A DNA stretch of 64,000 nt from Guyanagaster necrorhizus (lineage: Eukaryota; Basidiomycota; Agaricomycetes; Agaricales; Physalacriaceae): positions 152,252 through 216,251 of the forward strand of contig NW_025064902.1 in NCBI RefSeq assembly GCF_019112545.1, given 5' to 3'. Position 1 is the first letter of the stretch. Each line of letters opens with the position of its first letter. The notes beneath the pieces were generated by a model, which had not been told where the DNA came from, searched no databases, and worked only from the letters and a program-made list of their open reading frames with translations. This document shows, in pieces, positions 1 to 11,239 of the stretch. A program made the position numbers and the translations under genes.

Positions 1-1552
1 GCTCGCCGGACGCAAGCCCATGAATCCAAGCTTTCCTACTTCAAGACCTTCATCCATGGCCACGACATAGCGTCGATATTATATTCTTTCAGATAATTCG
101 CATTGAACACAAAGCGCACAGATTCACCGCATAAAGATGATTTTGCTTCCATCCGTCAGTGTTAAATGACTTCCTGAGTCGTACACGCCGGTCTCCTTTC
201 GTCGTAAAGGGTTCGGTTCATGCTGGTACCGCCGGAAAAGTACGGGCCAAGGCGGCAAACCTGGTATGATATACCTCCATCACATGTACATATCATTCTT
301 ATTCTTATTTAAAAAGTGTTCTACAGTCCAAACCGTTTGACTGTATGGTAGAGTATGTGATATCCGAGTCCAACATGAAAAAGAAAAAATATGAAGGTAC
401 GTAGAGCGGCCAGATTACTGTCTGTGAACTTCTTAGCTATTACAGCTACGATCTCTAAGTCTCCTCTCACAACTTAAATAATGAGCACTGACAATGACTA
501 GGTAAGCCCATCGCTCCTTTGAGCACGAGTAAAACGAGTACTCACTTAGAAGCAGAGGAGAAAAGCTATTAGGACACGACACGTCTGCCGTCCATTGTCC
601 ATCCCTCGGCTGCTTCGTTTTGAACTGGCGCAGGTCTGAAGATCAATTCGGCGAAGTTGTCCATGAGGATGAGGATGTTTGTTGACGATAACTATGAGTG
701 CAAACCAGTGCAACAAAAATTAGGTGAAGACTGTGAGACAGTCTATCCAGGCATTTTATACCTGGACACTGCGTGGTTGGATCCTATTGTCTTGGCCCAA
801 AACGCCAACAATAAACTATATGGCGCATTGCTGGTGTCAGTGAACAGATCTTGCCTTGTATTTAATCGATGCGGCGGAAAAATCGGTGAAGTATTTCGGG
901 ACGTTTAGACGACGGGCTGTTCGGCATGAACAACACAAGCGCTGACTTCATCAACATGATATTGGGATATAACTATGGTGATGTGCCCTTGATGGACTTG
1001 ATCCCCGTCGCTTGAACCGGGAATGGAGCAGAAATCTCATTCGAGTTCTTTTACGTTTTGGACTCGGACCATTCACACAACCTACTCCGGGTCTCGTCGG
1101 TCCTATTGTTGAGTGGGGGTCCAAAACGCTGTTCACATTGGGTAATATAAGGGATCTGACATGATACTTCTAGTACAAAAACGTAAAAAGGTCTCAAAGG
1201 ACATAGTCACGAGCACTCAACTCATGAATTAGATGTCGTCCCCCGTCAAAACTAGCTCCAATTTTTGAAGAATACGATGATAAGGTTCGATGCCATTATT
1301 ATTGTATTACCCAATGATATACGTGTCCTGAATAGGGGTGTCCTTCATCGCATGACATTAGTACTGCAAACGGTATTGTAACAGTGCTAGTGAGCGTTCT
1401 CTAGAACGAACAAATAATTTCTACTGCTATATAGATCTCTACTACAGAAATCTAAAGTAACTGTCACATACATTCTATGTGAACTACGGCAGAAAGCGGG
1501 AAAAAACGCTATATAGTAATATCGCTAATAACGATAGTTGACATCATGATAA
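1..1552. other. 5' flank, no recognisable gene
   Basis: Only short open frames are present, the longest being 83 codons at 657-908 on the plus strand, and none matches a family I know. The stretch at 560-1010 is GC-balanced and could hold a decayed exon. The stretch at 1140-1552 is AT-rich and lies downstream of the ATPase stop codon, so it probably contains that gene's 3' end. No RNA gene or clear repeat was seen. Confidence 0.4.
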
Positions 1553-4500
1553 TTACCATGCGATTCGCACAAGGAACAATGACGGGCGCATCCTGTTCCA
1601 CCATTTGCGTGCTTCGTCAAGGAAAAGCATTCCGATACCATATCTAAAGCAAGAAAATTGAACGTCATATTGCACAGTTTCGGCAGAAGATAAACTTACG
1701 CAATNNNNNNNNNNNNNNNNNNNNNNNNNNNNNNNNNNNNNNNNNNNNNNNNNNNNNNNNNNNNNNNNNNNNNNNNNNNNNNNNNNNNNNNNNNNNNNNN
1801 NNNNNNNNNNNNNNNNNNNNNNNNNNNNNNNNNNNNNNNNNNNNNNNNNNNNNNNNNNNNNNNNNNNNNNNNNNNNNNNNNNNNNNNNNNNNNNNNNNNN
1901 NNNNNNNNNNNNNNNNNNNNNNNNNNNNNNNNNNNNNNNNNNNNNNNNNNNNNNNNNNNNNNNNNNNNNNNNNNNNNNNNNNNNNNNNNNNNNNNNNNNN
2001 NNNNNNNNNNNNNNNNNNNNNNNNNNNNNNNNNNNNNNNNNNNNNNNNNNNNNNNNNNNNNNNNNNNNNNNNNNNNNNNNNNNNNNNNNNNNNNNNNNNN
2101 NNNNNNNNNNNNNNNNNNNNNNNNNNNNNNNNNNNNNNNNNNNNNNNNNNNNNNNNNNNNNNNNNNNNNNNNNNNNNNNNNNNNNNNNNNNNNNNNNNNN
2201 NNNNNNNNNNNNNNNNNNNNNNNNNNNNNNNNNNNNNNNNNNNNNNNNNNNNNNNNNNNNNNNNNNNNNNNNNNNNNNNNNNNNNNNNNNNNNNNNNNNN
2301 NNNNNNNNNNNNNNNNNNNNNNNNNNNNNNNNNNNNNNNNNNNNNNNNNNNNNNNNNNNNNNNNNNNNNNNNNNNNNNNNNNNNNNNNNNNNNNNNNNNN
2401 NNNNNNNNNNNNNNNNNNNNNNNNNNNNNNNNNNNNNNNNNNNNNNNNNNNNNNNNNNNNNNNNNNNNNNNNNNNNNNNNNNNNNNNNNNNNNNNNNNNN
2501 NNNNNNNNNNNNNNNNNNNNNNNNNNNNNNNNNNNNNNNNNNNNNNNNNNNNNNNNNNNNNNNNNNNNNNNNNNNNNNNNNNNNNNNNNNNNNNNNNNNN
2601 NNNNNNNNNNNNNNNNNNNNNNNNNNNNNNNNNNNNNNNNNNNNNNNNNNNNNNNNNNNNNNNNNNNNNNNNNNCCAACGTCGGCTTGCTTTAATGCCGG
2701 GGAATCATTCACTAAGTAAGAAAAAAGGACGTCAGAAAAAAAAAATACCACAAGTCAAAAAATCGATAAGCATTACCTCCATCACCTGTCACCGCAACAG
2801 TACATCCCCCCACTTGCAATTTCTTCACGATTTGCAGTTTCTGCTGAGGAGTTGTTCGGGCGAAAACGATCTCGTCAAAGGCGAGTGCCTGTTTCCATTG
2901 CGACTCAGTCATGCCGATGAGGTCAGAACCGCTTAGGACAAGACTTCGCATATCCGGGACCAAGCGACTCTCAATATCGGGCTCGTACCCAGCCACCGAC
3001 TCTAAAGAGGCGTCAGGCGGAAGGTCTTTAACATACTTCACTTCGCTCATTGGCGTCGTGATGATTCCCACCTGCTGAGCGATGGCGGCAGCAGTAGAGG
3101 AGAAATCGCCTTCAAGGTTGGTTTTAGTAATAGGGAACGTCTAGGACACGAAAACGGACCTGTAACCATTGCAAACCGAATTCCTGCTCGACGTGCCGTG
3201 GCGACGGTGCGCTTAACATCGTCTTTCGGTGGGTCTATCAAAGCCACCAAGCCAACTACTGTCAAGTCGAAGTTGAGACCAAGCATACGATCTTCCATTG
3301 GAAAAGAACCAGATTCGACGAAAAAGTCTGTTGGAAGTTCGTCGCCGCGGATGACCTTCTTGGCCATGAGCAGAACGCGTTGGCCACTCGATGCGAATTG
3401 CTCTTGTATCGCCGACAAACGGTCTGTGATGGTCTCGTCCATTGGCACAATCGATGCCTTCGAATTCATGATGTGGCTACACCGACGTGATACTATCTCA
3501 GGAGCCTATCGCATTTTAGACAGTGATGACGGGACAAGACTTAAGCTTACTCCTTTGACCAATAGAACGTAATCCGATGACACATCAAAGTCATCAGAGG
3601 TAGTCGGTTTCTCTTGGGGAAGCACTTGTAGTAGTTTCATGGCAAACTTGTTCTCTATTATATCATCAGAAGGCTGGACATGCTTAGCAGCGACAGGCAC
3701 ATACTAGAATTGAAGGCAAGCTTCGCACGCTCTATCCATGCTGCTCGGCTGCTTTCAACAGGATCGAAGCTCTCTGAAAACCGAAGTAGACCGGTGTCTA
3801 CGCGCTTCGCATCAGTGGAAAGATCGACATCATGTTTAGAGACGCATACCCGTAGCATCTCCGTGAACCTTCCGAAGCTCCACAGGCAAGTCCCCATCTG
3901 GCTTGTCGAAATGCGCGTCGTTACAAAGTCCCGCGGTTGCAACCAAAAGCTTGATACACTCCCCGAGAGATCCATCATTGGCTGCAGCCGTTCTTGCTTC
4001 TGAGACCGTCAAAAGCTTATCTCCGATAGCGACATTAACCACAGTCATTTTGTTCTGAGTCAAAGTACCCGTCTTGTCCGAAGCAATGAAATCAACGCAT
4101 CCCAAACTCTCGACCGTGCTGAGAGACTTGCACAGAATGTTGGCTTTCCGCATGGCACGGGCCCTATAGAAAAAGGATTAATAATGACGGAAAGCTAGGT
4201 GCATTGTCACCTACATCACCGTCAGAGAAAGCGTAACGCAAACGGGAAGGCCCTCTAAAAGAAAACTAAGGTTAACTAAGAATGAATGTGATTAGAACAG
4301 TGCCCTTCTTACCCGGTATAAAGGCAACGGCGACAGAAACCAAATCTATAAGCAATGTCGGAAGAGGTATGAAGTTCGGGTGGTAACGACGAAGCCATGT
4401 AAGCCACAAAACTACATGCAAAAGTGAGCCCCCCAAAAAGAACACGCCGCGCACGGAAGTAGGTGCTTACTAACGAAGATAACGTCGATTGTAAGGGCCA

Positions 4501-5901
4501 TGCTACATATGATCAACACAATGCGGCGGATCTCAGACTCCAGTGAAGTTTGCCCAGGACGCTCTGATGCTGCTTGTTTCGCAATCCGTCCGAAAACCGT
4601 GTTGTCGCCAAGGCACACGCAAACGCCCAGTCCATCTCCACCAACACAAAGCGTACCCTGAAGAGCGATGTTGTGAGACTCCATGACTAACAACAAAACC
4701 CATCAGCTTCCGCATCGATGGCGGTTGAGGCTGGAGCTTACAGTTAGGATTAGTGTTTTCAACGGTGGCGGGAATAGCGTTACTCTCGCCAGTCAAAATG
4801 GACCTGTCGAATTTGAGATCGGAGGATACCTCGAGGAGCCGTAGATCCGCAGGGACTTTGCACCCCATGTTGATATGAACGATGTCTCCGAGAACAAGTT
4901 CAGGCGCAGGGACTCTGGCTAGTCGTCAGACGGAAGAGCCGGTATTGTGATGCTACTCACTCCAGAACGTTCCCATCCCGAGAGACCAAAACATTCATGG
5001 GCAACATAGCCGCTATAGAACTCATAGTACGGCTTGTAGTGAAATCTAATACAAACAAAGTGAGTCGTCGGCCAAGCTTGACCTCGTTCCCGTACCTTGC
5101 CAGGCATTGAAGATGGCCTGCATCACAATAACTGCCAGAAGCACCACCGCGAGGGCCAAATTGGCGGTGGATGGTTGCGGGTCGCCGATGGGCCTCCTAC
5201 GGAAAGCTGTTAACTTCGTTTCCCTAGCGAGCAAGCATACGAGCAAGCAAACCAAGAGAGGAAGCAGACGATAGACGCCACGCATAACAAACCACCGAAA
5301 CCTTGATGACACCCAACATATCAAAGTGTATAGGAGACAAACGACGGCAATTACACACCTCCAAATATATAGAAAAATATACGCTTTGGTAGATTCTTCG
5401 GCGGAGGAGTGATAACATTCTTTCCGTTCTTCGCCAGACGCCTAGAAACCATGGGCCAATCTAATCCAGATTTCTCTGATACTCCGAGACGAGTGAGAAC
5501 CTCAAGGGTTTCAAGTTCGTGCCAGTCCAAGTCCGCGATTTCTGGGGGAAACGTGTGAACTTGCGGTCTGCCAATAAATCATAATGAGCCTACCCTTTAC
5601 AACAGACTTTGCGTTGGCGTCCGTTCGACCTTCTTTTGTCTCCTCAACATGGATACTATAGACTGTGTGTCAGCAAAAGGGATCCTTGCGCGCAACAAGT
5701 GAATAACCTCAACGTCCTGAACTCGCCCGGTATCTTGGCCCCAATGTTGACCCGTGGGGAGTAGTAACTGGAACCGCGGTCCTGCGCTGCATTACCGCGA
5801 GAGCGAGTCTCCACAAGGACATGAGAAGAACGTTCCGTCTCCTTCTCAGTACTTTCACCGAGAGATTCCACGTCAGTGTGAAGAGGTTTTTCGCTAGGCA
5901 T
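1553..5901 (-). CDS. Na+/K+-type (type IIC) P-type ATPase alpha subunit, interrupted by assembly gap
   Basis: This is a cation-pumping P-type ATPase that couples ATP hydrolysis to ion export across a membrane. The first Met is at 5901. In order I can read: an N-terminal extension, the cation-ATPase N-domain (about 5400-5560), two membrane segments, an actuator domain with TGES (about 4790), the phosphorylation motif DKTGTLTQNKMTV (about 4065), a nucleotide domain, the hinge motif LIDPPKDDVKRT (about 3210-3245), and TGDGVNDSPALKQADVG across an intron (2675-2800). After the gap a last exon reads GIGMLFLDEARKWWNRM and ends in IAW with a stop at 1553-1555, like the C-terminus of Na,K-ATPase relatives. 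The pieces are separated by many introns of about 50 bp. Membrane segments 5-10 must lie in the 970 N. The family assignment rests on the VNDSPALK and PPKDDVKRT signatures. Ion specificity cannot be read, and no beta subunit gene is nearby. Confidence 0.88.
1705..2674. other. Assembly gap (970 N)
   Basis: This is an unbroken run of N. Readable ATPase exon sequence abuts both edges: ADVG at the right, and a two-residue exon end followed by a GTAAGT donor at the left. The size is close to what a type IIC ATPase needs for its last membrane segments. Confidence 0.99.
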
Positions 5902-8900
5902 CCGGGAAGTTATCAAGGAAGAAAAGTCAAACTACTTTGGTATCCCTGTATCCCTATTCTTGCATTTTCTATGGAATTGACTTCCCACGTGATTCAAGTC
6001 TCGGAGGGATTTATGTCAGTGCGGCGGCTGAAATCGCGCCGTTCTATACAGTCAGACGGACAGAATACTTAGCACTGAATGTTTCACCATGCGGGTCCTA
6101 CAACAGTGGAGGGTTTTGAGTCATTTAGCTTGTTATATCATTGTGGACGTACCACTCTGGACCACACCCTACCGAAGATAGGCTTGCTATCGATTCTTCG
6201 CAAAAAAAAGTGTCCCGTCGACGACTTCCGAATAGGAGCCCTCTCAAGGTCCAGTTATTTCCGCCTGACGTTTGATCGCATGCCCTCCACACCGATGGAA
6301 TATCAAAATATACAGGCACGGAGAGCTCCTGAGGTATGTCCGATGGGCTTGGTGATCATCGTACTCTCAGGTGTCTTGTCCGTCAAAATTTGCATGCTCC
6401 CAAAATCTACCTCTGGCGGGCGGCATGGGATTCAGATCTGTTGGAATCTGCGAGAGAGTTCGAGCAATCCGGCATTCCGGCATGCTGAGTAAGGAAAGAA
6501 TCTGAGAGAAATTGAAGGAATTAGGTAAAGTTTTTTGACCCCCAAACAATCCTCCTAAAATGTTACTGTTGTGCTCAAAGTTCAGGTCCGTCAAAAATGT
6601 TCATTTTTCCGGTGTGAGTCCAATATGCGGTTTTTGGTCTTGACCGTCCGATTACTAAGACTAGACGAGCGGAACCGCTCGTTATTGTCTGTTTTGGACG
6701 ATCCCCGACTTGGATCCGAAGCCTTCATTCACTCACCCTCACTTGGCAACAGTGGACCCCCGACTTTCAGTGTATGCAGAAGCTTCAGTTCTATGTACTC
6801 CTTCATGTATGCTCAGGCTCGCTGTTATCTCAGGCTACTTTGATTCTTCGAGGTAGTCCATTTCTCTTCCATCATGGTCTGCTCTAGCACGCCCCCCCCC
6901 CTATCTCCCATCGCAATGTAAATGTGATCTAATAGTTATAAGCTACTTTTGTGCCTTCGATTGACCTGTGTTGCCCGTCGCTTCAATCGAATCTTGATTG
7001 GCATGGGCCATCCGCATAACACCAAAGATTTCAGCTTGGATCTAATTTCGGCTCATCCCGTAACGGCAGAAAAAGTATTATTCTTAAGGTACGTTCGTTC
7101 TCACTCTTTAATCTGATGTTCCGTAAGATAGCGGCGGGCCTACGCATATGAACATCTGACACTTCCATGTAATATATCAATCATTAGAGCGGCCCGACCT
7201 TCTCTCTCTACAGCACGTTTTACATAACAGATAGATAATACTACCTTTGATTTATATCATGACTCCCACGTGTGGAAGTCATTCACGCCCGTTATCGACC
7301 ACTGACGTTGCCTATCTTCTTTCGATAATGCATCGCCTCCTCAGACGTGCCTCGCCTGCCTCATCATCAAATTCATGCACAGGTGTAAGAGCACCGACAT
7401 CAATTTTGATTTAAAGACCTGAGCAGCTGCGATTTTTGCCTCATGCGAGGTGGAACCTGACGTGGGATTTTGTCGCGAGTTTCCACTGCTAAGTTAGATG
7501 ACTCGGTGTATGACGTCGACCTGATGTTCTGATACGTCTATCTCTCGGAAATATACCCCCATCTTCAAATCATTTACTCTCAGTCTGCCTAAACTCATGC
7601 CCTTGACATGCCTGCAGGCTTCCATGACAGCGTCAGTGCCAGTTGATGCACTCATGGCCCAAGCATAGTACAGGTTATCAGTCAAATAAACTAAGACGTT
7701 ACTTCAGTTACACGGCAGTGCCAGGAGACATTACAGAGTGAACGCCGCTCCAATTACAGCCTGAGAAAGTATAGGAGGCGGTACTTCGGGCTCAACATTC
7801 TGCGTGGTAGCATTGCATATTGAACCTACTGCTATTAAATAAATTCACTATCCAGATATTCATTATCTACTAGTCTGGGCACTCTTCGCTATGCAGCAAC
7901 AGCCTACTATACACACTTGTGAATATAATGTCATAACCTTTTTTATAATGACCAATTTAAGTCGGATGCCTGTAACTGATTGCTCGTCAGAAGGACAGAT
8001 GAATGGATGGATCACTGCAAAAGGGGTCCCAGGCCATAGCAGGAATAGCACTGTAAGGCTCATAGCTCCGCACTGTAGTCGACTATGATAGCGGCTAGCG
8101 CGACACGTAACATTCAGTATCGCGGACTTGGTTCTCAGGCTATGATACCAAAGGTGTTTTTCCAGATGCAGCTTTCAACAATTTCTCAGTTCTATTCCTA
8201 GAGATTTATAATTATGCGTTGGACTTCTAGCCAAACAAATGATTCTTCGCCAGTTCCAGTGCATCACATCCACAAATCAGCGCTCTGGCGCAGAGGACAC
8301 ACCGATGAAACGAACACTGGTGTCAAACTTAGTTTCAAGCTTTGCGGTGATGTTCCCCCCAGTTCAAGGTTCAGTGCTTCAGTTCCTGGACTTGAGCAGC
8401 GGAGATATCAATGCAATTTGCACGGTTTATAGGCACAAACCAAGGTACGCATTCCAAACTAGGCTCTCCAGTGATCCTAACACTGGCTTCGTAACATCTA
8501 ATTATGAAGGATCAAAGTAAAGTGTTAAGATCGCATCATCTGCGCAATCTTCTTCAAACACTTTTGCCCTGAAAGCAAAGAGACTAATCCTGGCCTTCGT
8601 TGTCCCCTTCTCCTGGTTGCCAGAGACACGTTCAAATTTTTGGGCTGCGCGGTGATGATTTATCAGATTGCAACCCGCAGACTCGATATAGCGCAAACAA
8701 AATTTGGTTAAAGGCAATGTCAAGCTTCACACAATTGATCGGTTGATCTTCACAACGGAAAGAGTGCATGCGATCATGACGATCGTCTGTTGGCAACCGC
8801 TGAAACAGGCTGAAACGTTCCCTACAGCGATGACGATTTGCTTATGTAACTGTTCCTCCTTGTCTCGGCCTTTGTGGGTCCTTGGCTACCCTTCCTGATT

Positions 8901-9409
8901 TGCACCAACACATGCACTGAATGCAAGCGTGATTCTTTTCCCCCTTGCGGGGGGCGGGCGCCCTACTTGTTCTGATTTCTATCCTGCCATAGAATTTTCT
9001 GCAGATAAATCGTCACCCATATGGTGCACAGCCTGTAGCGCAAAAGCAGTGAAACCCATCTGTAACGCATAAAAAAAGCGGGGGACATGTCCACGGATAG
9101 ACCTGGAAGCCTGCGCACGAGAATATTTCATATCCTTCAACTCGGATCCGAAGGCGAGGGCGATCTTTGTCTCTTCTGAGCCAACGCCGTCATCGCGTCA
9201 AACCGTCACCGTTACTTGGTCCCAAAATAGTCTCCCAATTCTGTGCTACAGAACCCCGCCTCTCTCTCTATCATCATCAATCGGCTTATTCCGTTCGTGC
9301 ACTCTCCACGAAACACGTATCCTGTATTTCTACCGTCGCAGAGCAGTGACCGCACCTGTTTCACGATCTCAATTCACCATCACGACATCTCAGTTCCTTG
9401 ACACTGTTC
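5902..9409. other. Intergenic region without recognisable gene
   Basis: About 3.5 kb with only short, overlapping frames on both strands (for example 6079-6492 plus and 8239-8520 plus). None shows a family motif or a convincing splice chain. The first few hundred bases are the ATPase promoter side. A run of C occurs near 6890. A TTATCAGAT match, part of the GATA-repressor consensus, is at 8660-8668. Pyrimidine-rich sequence at 9180-9400 probably belongs to the promoter of the next gene. Confidence 0.4.
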
Positions 9410-10187
9410 ATGGAACCGCATTATCCGTATCCTTCTTCCTCTCACCACGTACCATCACTATCAGTTTCCAGCTCAGACAGCAGCATGACAATCAGCCCGA
9501 ACTCGACTAGCGGGCAGTGGCAACTTTCGGTAAGCACACCCTGACTTCAAACGGTAACCCATGATGTCTAAAAAAGATCTTATCAACGCCATTTACATCC
9601 GCATTTTTCGACCTTAAAACTCGACCTTCACTACGTCGACCCTCCCTTCCCACAAAACAACGCGTCATTGCATCTCACCCACCTCGCTATTCTCTCACCA
9701 TGTCGCCTAAAATGTCCGTATACACCCAGCGCGTCCCGGGCGATGTCCCAACAGCCGTCCACTCTCTCCTCCTCTCCACGAAACAACTCCAAGAGTCCCT
9801 TAGACTATGGAGTATAAACCAAGCCACCGAAACCCAAGTCAGCGACGTATACGTGCAAATAGGCACCCAATTCAACACCACGGTGCATGCCTTTGCCCAC
9901 CACAAAATCGACCTAAGGTTAGCAAATCCCTCCCCCTCAACAAAGTTCCCTTCTCACTTGCTACTGCGGCTTCTTTTCATTTCAGTGACATTCACAGCAT
10001 ACCGACAGACCTTCGGACAGTTCTAGAGCAATGTCTCGCCGAAGACCCTTCACCACAAGCTCTGGCAGTGTACATGCCAGAAGTCCGACGGGTACTGTAT
10101 AAGCTCCTGAAGGGCCTTCAGGCGAAGCAGGATGCTTGGAAGGCTGTGGGAGGACGTATACCCATGATGCCTTCCGAATCACGATAA
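9410..10187 (+). CDS. Short Bud6/Aip3 N-terminal-domain protein
   Basis: Proposed exons are 9410-9529, 9730-9917 and 9986-10187, giving 169 residues with GT-AG introns (GTAAGC, GTTAGC). Residues about 41-150 follow the pattern I know from the N-terminal domain of the actin regulator Bud6/Aip3: a helix with LLLSTKQLQESLRLWS, then VSDVYVQIGTQFNTTVHAF, then SIPTDLRTVLEQCLAEDPSP and VRRVLYKLLKGLQAKQ. In yeast and filamentous fungi that domain sits at the start of a much longer protein with a C-terminal actin- and formin-binding region. Here a stop follows soon after the domain and I find no continuation downstream. It may be a truncated duplicate or a free-standing domain protein. An alternative start is Met at 9700, in frame with exon 2. 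The family is fairly sure; the function is inferred. Confidence 0.72.
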
Positions 10188-11239
10188 TCACAACCGGAGC
10201 CTGTCGAAGCTAAATTATATCAGAGGTGAGCGCATCTGTGAATGATTGATACCCAGCTCTTTGGTCTGACTCTTGTGCCGTCACAGAAATGAGGGTGAAG
10301 CGCCGCCTACGTGGCGCGCAAGAGCATGTGGATATGTTTAATTGTTTAGGCCGGAGCCAATGGCTGGTCTTTGTAGATTCATTACATACTGTAATTTCTT
10401 TTCCTACATTTCTGAATGGAATGTCAAATATCCCAGCGAGACTTTCAATGGAACAGGGCCGTGGTTACAATGGAATTTCTTAACCAACAAATTTCTCAAC
10501 TTTGGTGCTTCTAGCTCCCGTTGTTCGATCAACTAGTGCGGTCGGGATTCGGCGGTTTTTCAGTACCTCCAAGTAGCCGTGGGCGGCGAGCAAAGGTCAT
10601 TTTTCGGCCTGAACTTCCCTGACAATGCATGTCCGAAAATTCTTGAATGCTCGCATCGAAGGCGGCGCCGGTGAGTAAGTGGAGACAGTCTTCGACAGAT
10701 CAAAAGCTGGGCCCGGCCTACAGAGCGGACGTCCTGAAGGCACATTTCCCCCGTGACCGAGGAAATGGTTCTGGAAAGAAAAAAAAAACAACAATTACGA
10801 GAACGAGAACAAAAACGAAAGAAGCGCTCATGATCATGAGTTCCGCAGAAAGATCCCTCCTCAGAGTCCCGTCGGCCCGCTTTGACCGACGTCGACGATT
10901 GCTTGCCTAGGGATACACAACGTTTACATTAATAGAGGGCGGTGTTCTACACAACCTGTAAGATAGTAAATAGAATGCAAGACAACGATGAACAATAACA
11001 CCAAAACGAGTTCAACGACGAGGTAGATACAACGGAAAGATGTTGATGAAGGGCGCTCATAAATACATGCACTAATAGTTAGCGTCCCTTTGGAATATGA
11101 ACAGCCCTCCGCCCGATATAAACTGGAAGGTGGATAAGGAATTAAAGAAAGGGGTGCAATATATGTAATAGCCAAGATTCGCAACCAAAAAAAAAAGAAA
11201 AGTAGAGTAGCATTCGAACGCAAGTTAAACAAAAGATGA
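10188..11239. other. Intergenic region, no gene seen
   Basis: About 1 kb between the Bud6-like gene and the GATA factor stop codon. It contains A-rich tracts (about 10778-10830 and 11186-11205) and short frames only. The right part is probably the 3' untranslated region of the GATA factor gene. Confidence 0.4.

Noticed and set aside
657..908. 83-codon plus frame as a gene
   Set aside because: No family match, no splice partner and no promoter or neighbour evidence.
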